From Acidobacteriota bacterium (GTDB taxonomy: Bacteria > Acidobacteriota > Terriglobia > Terriglobales > Acidobacteriaceae), in contig JANXQR010000546.1 in NCBI GenBank assembly GCA_025353435.1, positions 1-6,350 of the forward strand: a stretch of DNA of 6,350 nt, read 5' to 3'. A program made the position numbers and the translations under genes. How positions within the stretch are numbered: the first letter of the stretch is position 1; the number at the start of each line of letters is the position of its first letter. The notes under the pieces are model-generated. The model did not search any database. It worked only from the letters and a program-made list of their open reading frames with translations, and had not been told where the DNA came from. Of the stretch, positions 1-5,020 are shown in pieces.

Positions 1-782
1 TAACCGCATTTATCGTGGGGGCGGATTGGGGACAGGTGGCTCGCGATACCCTCGTCCCCTCCATGCCGCACAGCAGCGCCGAATGGTCCATGCTGGTCGC
101 GATCCTGGGCACAACCATCAGTCCCTATCTTTTTTTCTGGCAAACAAGCGAAGAGGTTGAAGAAGAGAAAGAGGCCGGTAAAACCACGCTCGCCAAACGT
201 AGGGGAGCAACACCGCAGGAGCTTCGACTGCGGCGATTGGACGTTGGCATCGGCACTTTCTTCTCCAACGTGGTCATGTTTTTCATCATTCTCACCACCG
301 CGATTACCCTTCACAAGCACGGCCTCACGCACATCGAAACATCCCGCCAGGCGGCCGAAGCACTGCGCCCCATGGCCGGAAAGTTTGCTGCCACCCTGTT
401 CACTATCGGGATCGTCGGAGTCGGATTTCTTGCCATCCCCACGCTCGCAGGATCGGCCGCGTACGGATTTGCAGAAACACTCGGTTGGCGTCAGGGCCTG
501 AACAAAGAGCTGAAGAAGGCCAAGGCATTTTATGCCGTCATTCTGCTTTCCACGGCCATCGGCGTCGGGCTCAACTTTGCCGGCATCAATCCTGTTAAAG
601 CGCTCTATTGGACGGCCGTTATCAACGGCCTTCTGGCCCCATTCCTTCTCGTAGCAATCCTGGTGGTCGCCGCAGATAAAAAGATAATGCGAGGCCAACC
701 GAGTTCGCGACTCGGGTGGTCAATAGTAGCCATCACCACGTTGGCCATGTTCGCCGCAGGCGTGGCCATGTTCGTTGTATAG
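1..782 (+). CDS. Nramp-family divalent metal transporter, 5'-truncated
   Basis: This is the C-terminal part of an inner-membrane transporter of the Nramp (SLC11-like) family, which moves Mn2+, Fe2+ or other divalent cations with protons. The reading frame is open from base 3 (Thr-Ala-Phe-Ile-Val, then GADWG), so the GTG at 15 is not the true start; the gene begins left of the window and its TM1 metal motif (DPGN) is not visible. Numbering from that GTG, hydrophobic segments lie at about 27-43, 78-99, 125-155, 170-193, 196-219 and 233-255, matching TM6 to TM11. The segment GTTISPYLFFWQTSEEVEEE (32-51) corresponds to TM6, with Ser-Pro-Tyr where classical members have Met-Pro-His. A charged Lys/Arg/Glu-rich loop follows at about 47-75. 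The stop is TAG at 780-782 and no terminator is evident behind it. Family assignment is confident; the substrate is not. Confidence 0.88.
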   Translation, partial: TAFIVGADWGQVARDTLVPSMPHSSAEWSMLVAILGTTISPYLFFWQTSEEVEEEKEAGKTTLAKRRGATPQELRLRRLDVGIGTFFSNVVMFFIILTTAITLHKHGLTHIETSRQAAEALRPMAGKFAATLFTIGIVGVGFLAIPTLAGSAAYGFAETLGWRQGLNKELKKAKAFYAVILLSTAIGVGLNFAGINPVKALYWTAVINGLLAPFLLVAILVVAADKKIMRGQPSSRLGWSIVAITTLAMFAAGVAMFVV

Positions 783-803
783 GCGCAAGAGCGCGTCGTT
801 GTT

Positions 804-882
804 TTTCTGACGCCAACCCACCACAACCCCGGGGTGCCCCACCCTCAGCGTGTCTTTGTTTTTGCGCTTAGGGTGGGATACC
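804..882 (+). repeat. Dispersed hairpin repeat, copy A
   Basis: About 79 bases, nearly identical to 1392-1469 in the same orientation. Both begin TTTCTGACG and end AGGGTGGGATACC. The core is an imperfect inverted repeat: left arm 838-850 (CCCACCCTCAGCG) pairs with right arm 865-877 (CGCTTAGGGTGGG) with one mismatch around a 14-base T-rich loop. No T-run follows the stem, so it is not a classical intrinsic terminator. It starts 22 bases after the transporter stop. It resembles a REP-like element; the function is unknown. Confidence 0.8.
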
Positions 883-983
883 ACTACTCTCCCCGATCCA
901 GCCTTGGCACTCCCCACCTTGTCCCGCCCCGTACGACATTGGAGTCATTGAGGACCACACTTGCAAATGGCAAGATACCGCTC

Positions 984-1265
984 ATGAGAATGAACATCAT
1001 TACCCAGATGTCTCCTGCCGCCTCGGGGGAAGGGAAAACCACCCCGCTCTCCCTCACCATCCGGCCATCCCGCGGAGTCGAGGGCGACTACCAGTTCGCC
1101 ACCGACAGCGCCGCCCTCATGCGCCTGCTGCACAAAAAGACCGATCTCTCCTACGACACTCTCAAGCGCTTCGAGGGCGAAATGTATTCCTATCCCAGCG
1201 CTCGCCTGATGGGCGTAGAACTCAGCGAGAAAGCGCTCACCGAAATCGGCTACTTCATCGATTGA
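984..1265 (+). CDS. Hypothetical 93-residue protein
   Basis: I do not recognise this family. The frame is open from 834, but its first 50 codons run through hairpin repeat A and non-coding-looking DNA, so I place the start at ATG 984. ATG 990, two codons later, is equally possible. Neither has a good Shine-Dalgarno. From about 1000 onward the third codon positions are strongly G/C (runs such as ctc, gcc, acc, gac, agc), which supports real coding. The protein is soluble, with no signal peptide, membrane segment or Cys. Residues ~18-45 could form beta strands (PLSLTIRPSRGVEGDYQF), followed by a likely helix (SAALMRLLHKKTDLSYDTLKRF) and a C-terminal half ending in EIGYFID. It stands alone between two copies of the same hairpin repeat (804-882, 1392-1469). 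A small orphan gene is likely, with function unknown. Confidence 0.6.
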   Translation: MRMNIITQMSPAASGEGKTTPLSLTIRPSRGVEGDYQFATDSAALMRLLHKKTDLSYDTLKRFEGEMYSYPSARLMGVELSEKALTEIGYFID

Positions 1266-1300
1266 TCGTTTTTGATTGATTAGGCTATAGAACCAATCCC

Positions 1301-1353
1301 CATAGAGCACCAAATAGAGAACGCCAAATAGACCACGCCAAAATAGAGCACGC
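1301..1353. repeat. 14-bp tandem repeat, about 3.8 units
   Basis: Consecutive degenerate units with consensus AAATAGAGCACGCC: a partial unit at 1301-1311, then full units at 1312-1325, 1326-1339 and 1340-1353. Each full unit differs from the consensus at only one or two positions (the last is shifted by one extra A), and a decaying A-rich unit follows. It begins 36 bases after the orphan gene's stop. It could be a minisatellite made by slippage or a set of protein-binding sites; the sequence does not decide. Confidence 0.75.
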
Positions 1354-1391
1354 AAAAATATGACTACGGTTGTTCTTTCTCCTGTTCTTGC

Positions 1392-1469
1392 TTTCTGACG
1401 CGAACCCACCACAAACCAGGGTGCCCCACCCTCAGCGCGTTTCTGTCTTTGCGCTTAGGGTGGGATACC
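1392..1469 (+). repeat. Dispersed hairpin repeat, copy B
   Basis: Second copy of the element at 804-882, same orientation, 78 bases, with a handful of substitutions and small indels. Arms are 1425-1437 and 1452-1464 with the same single mismatch as copy A. The loop is 14 bases and differs in sequence (CGTTTCTGTCTTTG here, TGTCTTTGTTTTTG in copy A). Arms are better conserved than loop, as expected if the fold matters. No T-run follows either side. Confidence 0.8.
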
Positions 1470-1496
1470 GCAAATCCAAACCACCCAAAGAACTGT

Positions 1497-1555
1497 GTTC
1501 CCGAGCGGAGTTTGCGCGGCTTCAAGCGCAAACGCAGTCGAAGGACCTGCGGTTG
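1497..1555. repeat. GAGCGGAGC-type dispersed repeat, copy 1
   Basis: Contains GAGCGGAG early (1503-1510) and GTCGAAGGACCTGC at the end (1537-1550), the same bracketing words as the copy at 1587-1630. Between them is a perfect 8-bp hairpin, GTTTGCGC (1510-1517) with GCGCAAAC (1526-1533), around an 8-base loop. It is non-coding and probably a REP-like element. Confidence 0.6.
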
Positions 1556-1586
1556 TTCTTGCTTTTCTCTTCCTCCCCAAAAATTT

Positions 1587-1630
1587 GTCATCCAGAGCGG
1601 AGCGTTTTTCAGCGGAGCAAGGACCTGCTT
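1587..1630. repeat. GAGCGGAGC-type dispersed repeat, copy 2
   Basis: Starts GTCATCCAGAGCGGAGCG and ends AGCGGAGCAAGGACCTGC, so it carries an internal duplication of AGCGGAGC around a short T-run, and shares its opening and closing words with copy 1. From general knowledge, 'GTCATCC-GAGCG...AAGGACCTGC' elements recur in intergenic DNA of Acidobacteriota and some other bacteria; I have not searched for them here. Confidence 0.6.
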
Positions 1631-1800
1631 TTCGGGCTACTTCCGAGTTGCCCACAACTCGACCGCGATCAAACGAACGCAATTCTCAAGGCGAGAACGT
1701 TTTAGCGAACCGATCCGACTGACATCCGGTTAGTCGATAAACAGCCAGGTTGATCCATTTCTGCCTGCTGCTTTACACGCGCAGAAGAAGTAACCCGGAC

Positions 1801-3246
1801 CTAGTGATTGTCAGGGTTCATGATCATGACACGTCCTTTGATTGAGACTTTGACTGGCTTCGGCTTACCATCTTGGGCATACGGCTCGAATAACCATCCT
1901 TGAGCTGACGACCGAACCTTATCGGCAACATCGCGGGGGATGCCCCCTGAGACGTTGACTGTCGCGACTCCGCCATCCTCAGCAATCGTAAAGCTGAGAA
2001 GAAGCTCCGCGGGACCGGTCTTAGCTTCCCGGGAGATGTATAGGTTAATGAGGTCACAGCGAATGCATCGAACGCCTTGCTTCAACGCAGGTTCGATGCT
2101 GGTTGAACCCAGCATCGAAGGCCGTGAGTTGCGAAGCGGGGGAAACCTCTCATTAATCCATTCCGCCAGGTCATCTTGGGTATCAAGTTTTTCAACCGGC
2201 TTCATAACCGCGCATTCGACGCTTCTGTTCGTGAGGACGCAGAGTGTATTTCCTGATTGGGCCCACTGAGAAGACAGAATGTGGCTGGGAAATATCGCTA
2301 GAGCCCCTGGCCCGGTAGCACTCGATTGGTTGGCGCTGTCATGCAGGATCCTGGAGAATGGAACGAATGAACTTCGCCCGGCAAAGCATCCCTGCGAAGT
2401 ACATCCGCCGCACCCGGTCCAGTGACAAGCTTCGTAGATAACAGGCAAGTGCTCCCAGTTGATTCCATCCTTGGAGCGAACCGCCATTGGAATTCGTCCC
2501 CCTCCACCGGGCTTGTCCTTGCCTACAACTTCCCCTCCCATGGACCAGTAGGCTTGATCGAAGGAGAAGACTTCATTGCCGCCGGCGCCGTTCGGCAGAT
2601 AGTTGGCATTCCAGGTTGCCCCACCGTCACCAGTCCACAGGAACTCACCGTCGCTGTATTGCCCTTCGCTTACGCGGATAATCATATGAAGTTGATCGAT
2701 GGCAGCCATCGAGATTGTATTCGGGAATTTTTCCTGCCATCCTGGGTCATTTAAAACGGACAAGGCGTTCCAACTCTTGCCGCCATCCGCCGTTGAAAGA
2801 AGCGCCTCACGAGTTCGAACGACTCCATGCAAGGTATCGCCAAATGCCGCCTGCCACACTGCTGCGGGCGCCTCAATGACCTTGCTCCACGTCTCGCCCC
2901 CGTCTTCGGTGAGCAGAATGCGCTTTCCTGTTCCGGCAGCATATCCAAACTTGTCCGTTGTGAATCCCAAGACCAAGAGCAGGCCATCGCGAAGGTCCGA
3001 ATGCTTCAGCTTCCAGGTTTCCCCACGATCCACCGATGCGGCGATTTTTCCTCCGCTTCCAGCGGCCCACATGGCGTCCTGATGGTTAAGCAAAGCCTGT
3101 GGAGAAAAACCGGGAGACATCGCTCTCCAGGCACTGTCCTGTGCAGAACTGGTAGCCGTTGCAACCCAGAGGAGAGTGAAGAGCGCCCAGAAGCAAGAGA
3201 AGACGCAATTCTCGGGACTGTAGAAAAGATGCTTTGGCCTATGCAT
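1801..3246 (-). CDS. Secreted Asp-box (Ycf48/BNR-like) protein with TonB C-terminal-like domain
   Basis: 481 residues from ATG 3246; a TTG seven codons upstream (3267) is in frame but less likely. A hydrophobic signal peptide (about 14-35) ends at Ser-Ser-Ala/Gln-Asp, so the protein is exported. Residues ~40-265 carry five Asp-box-like motifs (SVDRGETW, TEDGGETW, TADGGKSW, TGDGGATW, SKDGINW), as in beta-propellers of the Ycf48/BNR/sortilin type. A Cys cluster follows at about 274-287 (CHWTGCGGCTSQGC; C-x4-C-x2-C-x4-C), which could bind metal or form disulfides. The last ~75 residues match a TonB C-terminal domain (LLLSFTIAEDGGVATVNVSG, then GWLFEP and DGKPKPVKV). There is no proline-rich spacer, so a true energy transducer is unlikely; a periplasmic or surface binding or assembly role is more plausible. 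The C-terminal end faces the repeat-rich convergent region. Domain calls are fairly sure; the function is inferred only. Confidence 0.82.
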   Translation of the reverse strand: MHRPKHLFYSPENCVFSCFWALFTLLWVATATSSAQDSAWRAMSPGFSPQALLNHQDAMWAAGSGGKIAASVDRGETWKLKHSDLRDGLLLVLGFTTDKFGYAAGTGKRILLTEDGGETWSKVIEAPAAVWQAAFGDTLHGVVRTREALLSTADGGKSWNALSVLNDPGWQEKFPNTISMAAIDQLHMIIRVSEGQYSDGEFLWTGDGGATWNANYLPNGAGGNEVFSFDQAYWSMGGEVVGKDKPGGGGRIPMAVRSKDGINWEHLPVIYEACHWTGCGGCTSQGCFAGRSSFVPFSRILHDSANQSSATGPGALAIFPSHILSSQWAQSGNTLCVLTNRSVECAVMKPVEKLDTQDDLAEWINERFPPLRNSRPSMLGSTSIEPALKQGVRCIRCDLINLYISREAKTGPAELLLSFTIAEDGGVATVNVSGGIPRDVADKVRSSAQGWLFEPYAQDGKPKPVKVSIKGRVMIMNPDNH

Positions 3247-3258
3247 AGTTTTGCCGCA

Positions 3259-3264
3259 ATTATA
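3259..3264 (-). promoter_or_regulatory. Consensus -10 box (TATAAT) close to an ATG
   Basis: On the minus strand TATAAT ends 12 bases before ATG 3246. A transcript starting 6-8 bases after it would have a leader of only a few bases. This fits the absence of any Shine-Dalgarno before that ATG and suggests leaderless translation. The best -35-like word, TTGCAA (3279-3284), sits only 14 bases upstream of the -10 and lies inside the palindrome at 3274-3289. The perfect hexamer could still be chance. Confidence 0.45.
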
Positions 3265-3273
3265 CAAACAAGT

Positions 3274-3289
3274 CGAAGTTGCAACTTCG
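3274..3289. promoter_or_regulatory. Perfect 16-bp palindrome, candidate operator
   Basis: CGAAGTTGCAACTTCG is identical on both strands with no central spacer. It lies 28 bases upstream of ATG 3246, directly behind the TATAAT box, where a bound dimeric regulator would block or recruit RNA polymerase. The regulator is unknown. As RNA it could form only a hairpin with no loop room, so a DNA operator is the better reading. Confidence 0.5.
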
Positions 3290-3485
3290 GTGACACCGGC
3301 ATTATTTCAAGCGTGCGCGAATACCTAAGATCCGGGGATTACTCCCTAAAGTCAGGTTTCTCGAACGGTATCTGAGCATGGGTGAGGTTCTGGATGTGTC
3401 ACCGCCCACGCGGAAATTACTTATCGATAAACATCTCCAGACGAGTTCTTAAGTTCCACGACAATTACCGCAGCCCGCACAACCC

Positions 3486-4604
3486 CTACCTCACCCCCAT
3501 CGCCACCGTCTCCCCGCTAACCCCCGGCTCCTGCCGCCCAGCAACCATATCCACTGCCAACTGCTTTTGCCTCGGAGTCATGATGCTCGAAAGCTCCTTC
3601 AACCCCAGCCCACCAAGCGGCTCCCCATCCACCACCGCTCGGCTATACCAGAAATAAGCAGTCACATAATCCAGCGGCACGCCCTTCCCCGCAGAGTAAA
3701 GTTTGGCCAGATTCAACTCCCCGCGGGCCACGCGCCTCGCAGCCGCAACGCGGTACCACCTCGCCGCCTGCTGGTAATCCTTCTCCACTCCCGCGCCGTC
3801 TTCATACAACACACCCAGGTCGTTGGCCGCACCCGGCAGTCCCTGGTCCGCAGCCAGCTTGTACCAGTGCAATGCTTCTGAGTAATCCTGTTTCATCCCC
3901 AGCCCATGGTGGAAGAGCGCTCCAAGATTGTTTTGGGAAGCGGCATCCCCTTGCTCGGCAGCCTTTCTGAACCACTTCGCGGCCTCCGCGTAATCCCGCG
4001 GCATGCCCCGACCGGCATAAAAACAATTGCCCAGTTTGCGCTGCCCTTCGGCGTCCCCCCGTTCCGCAGCCAGCCGATACCAACGAACTGCTTCGTCCTG
4101 GTCCATCGGCAACCCCCAGCCATTCTCGTAGAACAGCCCGATCCGGGCCTGTGCCTGAGTATTGCCGCTGTCTGCCGCAGCACGATACAAGCGCAGAGCG
4201 GCAGCGTAATCCTGCTCAACACCCACACCCTTTTCGTAGAGATAGCCAAGGTTCGACTCGGCCGGCGCAAAGCCGGCTTTTGCCGCAAGCCCAAGCCACT
4301 TGGCGGCTTCCTCATTGTTCCGTTCCACGCCACGGCCAAAGGCGAACGCCGCCCCCAGGTTGTTCTCAGCTAGCGGGTCCCCAGCCTCGGCGGACCGTCT
4401 CAGCTCGGCAATATTTTCGGCCGCCCTACGCCTGGCATCTCCCAGAGCAGCGGGCGACAGTGACAGTTGATCCGCAGACCCGGCACTCCCAGCAAAGCCG
4501 GCAGCCACGACCGTGTTGGCAATCCCGATCGACTGCGCTCGCAAATCACTTCTTTGCGCCAGAAACAACAGAACAACGGCTATCGATAGAAACACGCTTC
4601 TCAT
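3486..4604 (-). CDS. Secreted Sel1-like repeat protein (seven repeats)
   Basis: 372 residues from ATG 4604. A TTG 25 codons upstream is in frame, but ATG 4604 has a clear Shine-Dalgarno (GAGGA, 4614-4610, five bases away) and is followed at once by a signal peptide (MRSVFLSIAVVLLFLA, with likely cleavage after LRA before Gln-Ser). Residues ~75-326 are seven consecutive 36-residue Sel1-like repeats (pattern G-x3-A-x2-NLG-x2-Y-x2-G-x-GV-x-x-DY-x-x-A-x-x-WY-x-x-AA), forming a TPR-like alpha solenoid. A C-terminal tail carries SSIMTPRQKQLAVDM, a usual closing helix in this family. Sel1 proteins are scaffolds for protein-protein contacts in the envelope or with hosts; no catalytic residues are expected and none are seen. 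The partner is unknown. The gene has its own candidate promoter and is separated from the downstream minus-strand gene by about 240 bases. Confidence 0.9.
   Translation of the reverse strand: MRSVFLSIAVVLLFLAQRSDLRAQSIGIANTVVAAGFAGSAGSADQLSLSPAALGDARRRAAENIAELRRSAEAGDPLAENNLGAAFAFGRGVERNNEEAAKWLGLAAKAGFAPAESNLGYLYEKGVGVEQDYAAALRLYRAAADSGNTQAQARIGLFYENGWGLPMDQDEAVRWYRLAAERGDAEGQRKLGNCFYAGRGMPRDYAEAAKWFRKAAEQGDAASQNNLGALFHHGLGMKQDYSEALHWYKLAADQGLPGAANDLGVLYEDGAGVEKDYQQAARWYRVAAARRVARGELNLAKLYSAGKGVPLDYVTAYFWYSRAVVDGEPLGGLGLKELSSIMTPRQKQLAVDMVAGRQEPGVSGETVAMGVR
3627..4382 (-). repeat. Coding array of seven Sel1-like units (36 codons each)
   Basis: Seven uninterrupted 108-base units within the Sel1-repeat gene, without spacer codons. 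Units conserve the NLG...Y..G.GV and DY..A..WY....A positions but are otherwise diverged. The seventh is most degenerate at its start (RVARGELNLAKLY). Divergence between units suggests an old array, not recent expansion. Confidence 0.8.
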
Positions 4605-4609
4605 AGATA

Positions 4610-4615
4610 TCCTCA
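4610..4615 (-). promoter_or_regulatory. Shine-Dalgarno of the Sel1-repeat gene
   Basis: TGAGGA on the minus strand, five bases before ATG 4604. It decides the start, since the longer frame beginning at TTG 4679 would place this site inside the coding region and in front of the signal peptide. Confidence 0.75.
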
Positions 4616-4669
4616 CCCGCAACAGGGCACGAGACGGAGAGCACCGGCTCAGCAATCTATTTTTACCTG

Positions 4670-4698
4670 ATTGTAACAATTCGCGTATCTGAATTTAA
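4670..4698 (-). promoter_or_regulatory. Candidate extended -10 promoter of the Sel1-repeat gene
   Basis: On the minus strand TGTTACAAT (4678-4670) reads as an extended -10 (TG-n-TACAAT). Upstream, TTAAAT (4698-4693) lies 17 bases away as a weak -35. It would give a leader of about 60 bases holding the Shine-Dalgarno. The -10 overlaps a perfect inverted repeat ATTGT-n-ACAAT (4670-4680), and TTGTTAnAnTC occurs twice, 22 bases apart. Confidence 0.45.
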
Positions 4699-4756
4699 CA
4701 ATCCGCCGAACTACCCCTGCCAATGCGGAGAACTTGGAGGTCGTCGGAGCATTTGG

Positions 4757-4791
4757 GGGTGCCCCGTCCTAACTTGTTAGGGCGGGAGACC
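4757..4791. repeat. Variant hairpin repeat C
   Basis: Begins GGGTGCCCCGTCCTAA and ends TTAGGGCGGGAGACC, resembling the GGTGCCCCACCCT...AGGGTGGGATACC frame of repeats A and B with compensating changes. The stem 4763-4772 with 4777-4786 is fully paired over 10 bp (one G-U wobble, T4767 with G4782) around a 4-base loop CTTG. It is much more compact than A and B. No T-run follows. Confidence 0.65.
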
Positions 4792-4954
4792 ATCTCATCC
4801 AAAACTCCGAGCCCCTCCTGAGCTCCCTATAGAAATCTTGTCAAGTGCCCAACCTGTGGAAATCGTTGTAACATGCACATTAAAAAGCGAAAAGATATTT
4901 TGGAAAATCCATGATTAATTCGTCGAACCTGCCATACTAGTATTAAGAGTCAAG

Positions 4955-4983
4955 AAAGGCCCGCCAAACCAGCGGGCCTTTTT
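4955..4983 (+). terminator. Rho-independent terminator (strong on plus strand)
   Basis: A perfect 10-bp stem AAAGGCCCGC (4955-4964) with GCGGGCCTTT (4972-4981), 7-base loop CAAACCA, followed on the plus strand by a run of T through 4983. On the minus strand the stem is followed by a weaker TTTCTTG tract, so it may also stop leftward transcripts from the 5323-6350 gene. No plus-strand gene ends just before it. Confidence 0.85.
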
Positions 4984-5005
4984 CATTTGCACCATCATTC
5001 ATAAC

Positions 5006-5012
5006 CGAAAGG
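5006..5012 (+). promoter_or_regulatory. Strong Shine-Dalgarno in front of ATG 5021
   Basis: GAAAGGAGT ending eight bases before the ATG is the best ribosome binding site in the window, with near-ideal spacing. It is the main reason to take the ORF behind it seriously. It lies only about 23 bases after the terminator's T-run, leaving little room for a promoter between them. Confidence 0.55.
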
Positions 5013-5020
5013 AGTAGAAC

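Larger units (their letters stand above)
1266..1800. other. Convergent intergenic region rich in short repeats
   Basis: This 535-base stretch lies between the end of the plus-strand orphan gene and the end of the minus-strand gene that stops at 1801. Short frames exist on both strands, but all run through repeat DNA and none has a ribosome binding site or recognisable protein. From left to right it holds ATTGAT-containing sequence just after the stop, a 14-bp tandem array (1301-1353), hairpin repeat B (1392-1469), two GAGCGGAGC-type repeats (1497-1555 and 1587-1630) and about 170 bases with nothing I can name. No stem with a T-run was found, so how the converging transcripts end is unclear. 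Confidence 0.7.
4680..5020. other. Non-coding stretch with hairpin repeat C and an orphan terminator
   Basis: About 340 bases upstream of the Sel1-repeat gene without a supported gene. It contains the upstream part of that gene's promoter, hairpin repeat C (about 4757-4791), an AT-rich segment (about 4860-4950) and the intrinsic terminator at 4955-4983. The last 38 bases lead into the Shine-Dalgarno of the doubtful ORF at 5021. The AT-rich segment contains CATACT and TAGTAT (4933-4943) as poor -10 candidates, but no convincing -35. Confidence 0.6.

Noticed and set aside
63..71. Met-Pro-His string in the transporter that looks like the Nramp metal motif
   Set aside because: It lies in a polar loop before TM6 (SMPHSSAEWS), not in the helix break; the TM6 break aligns with ISPYLFFWQ.
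838..877. Hairpins of repeats A and B considered as intrinsic terminators
   Set aside because: Neither strand has a T-run after the stem, and the loop is long; they do not fit the rho-independent pattern.
834..983. N-terminal extension of the orphan gene (50 codons, MPHPQRVF...)
   Set aside because: It translates hairpin repeat A and lacks coding-like third positions; the same translated string appears from repeat B, so it is repeat DNA, not protein.
1301..1353. Tandem units considered as a CRISPR array
   Set aside because: The units are only 14 bases, directly adjacent and without spacers; no cas genes are present.
1370..1733. Several overlapping short ORFs on both strands
   Set aside because: They run through dispersed repeats, have no Shine-Dalgarno and give Arg/Ser/Pro-rich translations typical of non-coding GC-rich DNA.
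1824..3070. Alternative-frame ORFs inside the Asp-box gene, including a 182-codon plus-strand frame to 3375
   Set aside because: They are shadows of the real gene, which has clear domain motifs in its own frame; none shows a recognisable family.
3802..4606. ORFs of 93-155 codons opposite or offset to the Sel1-repeat gene
   Set aside because: Repetitive coding DNA keeps other frames open; the Sel1 repeats, signal peptide and Shine-Dalgarno support only one frame.
4838..4899. TTGTCA (4838) and GATATT (4894) as a promoter for a small RNA
   Set aside because: The spacing is about 50 bases; no -35/-10 pair with a 16-18 base spacer was found in this AT-rich segment.
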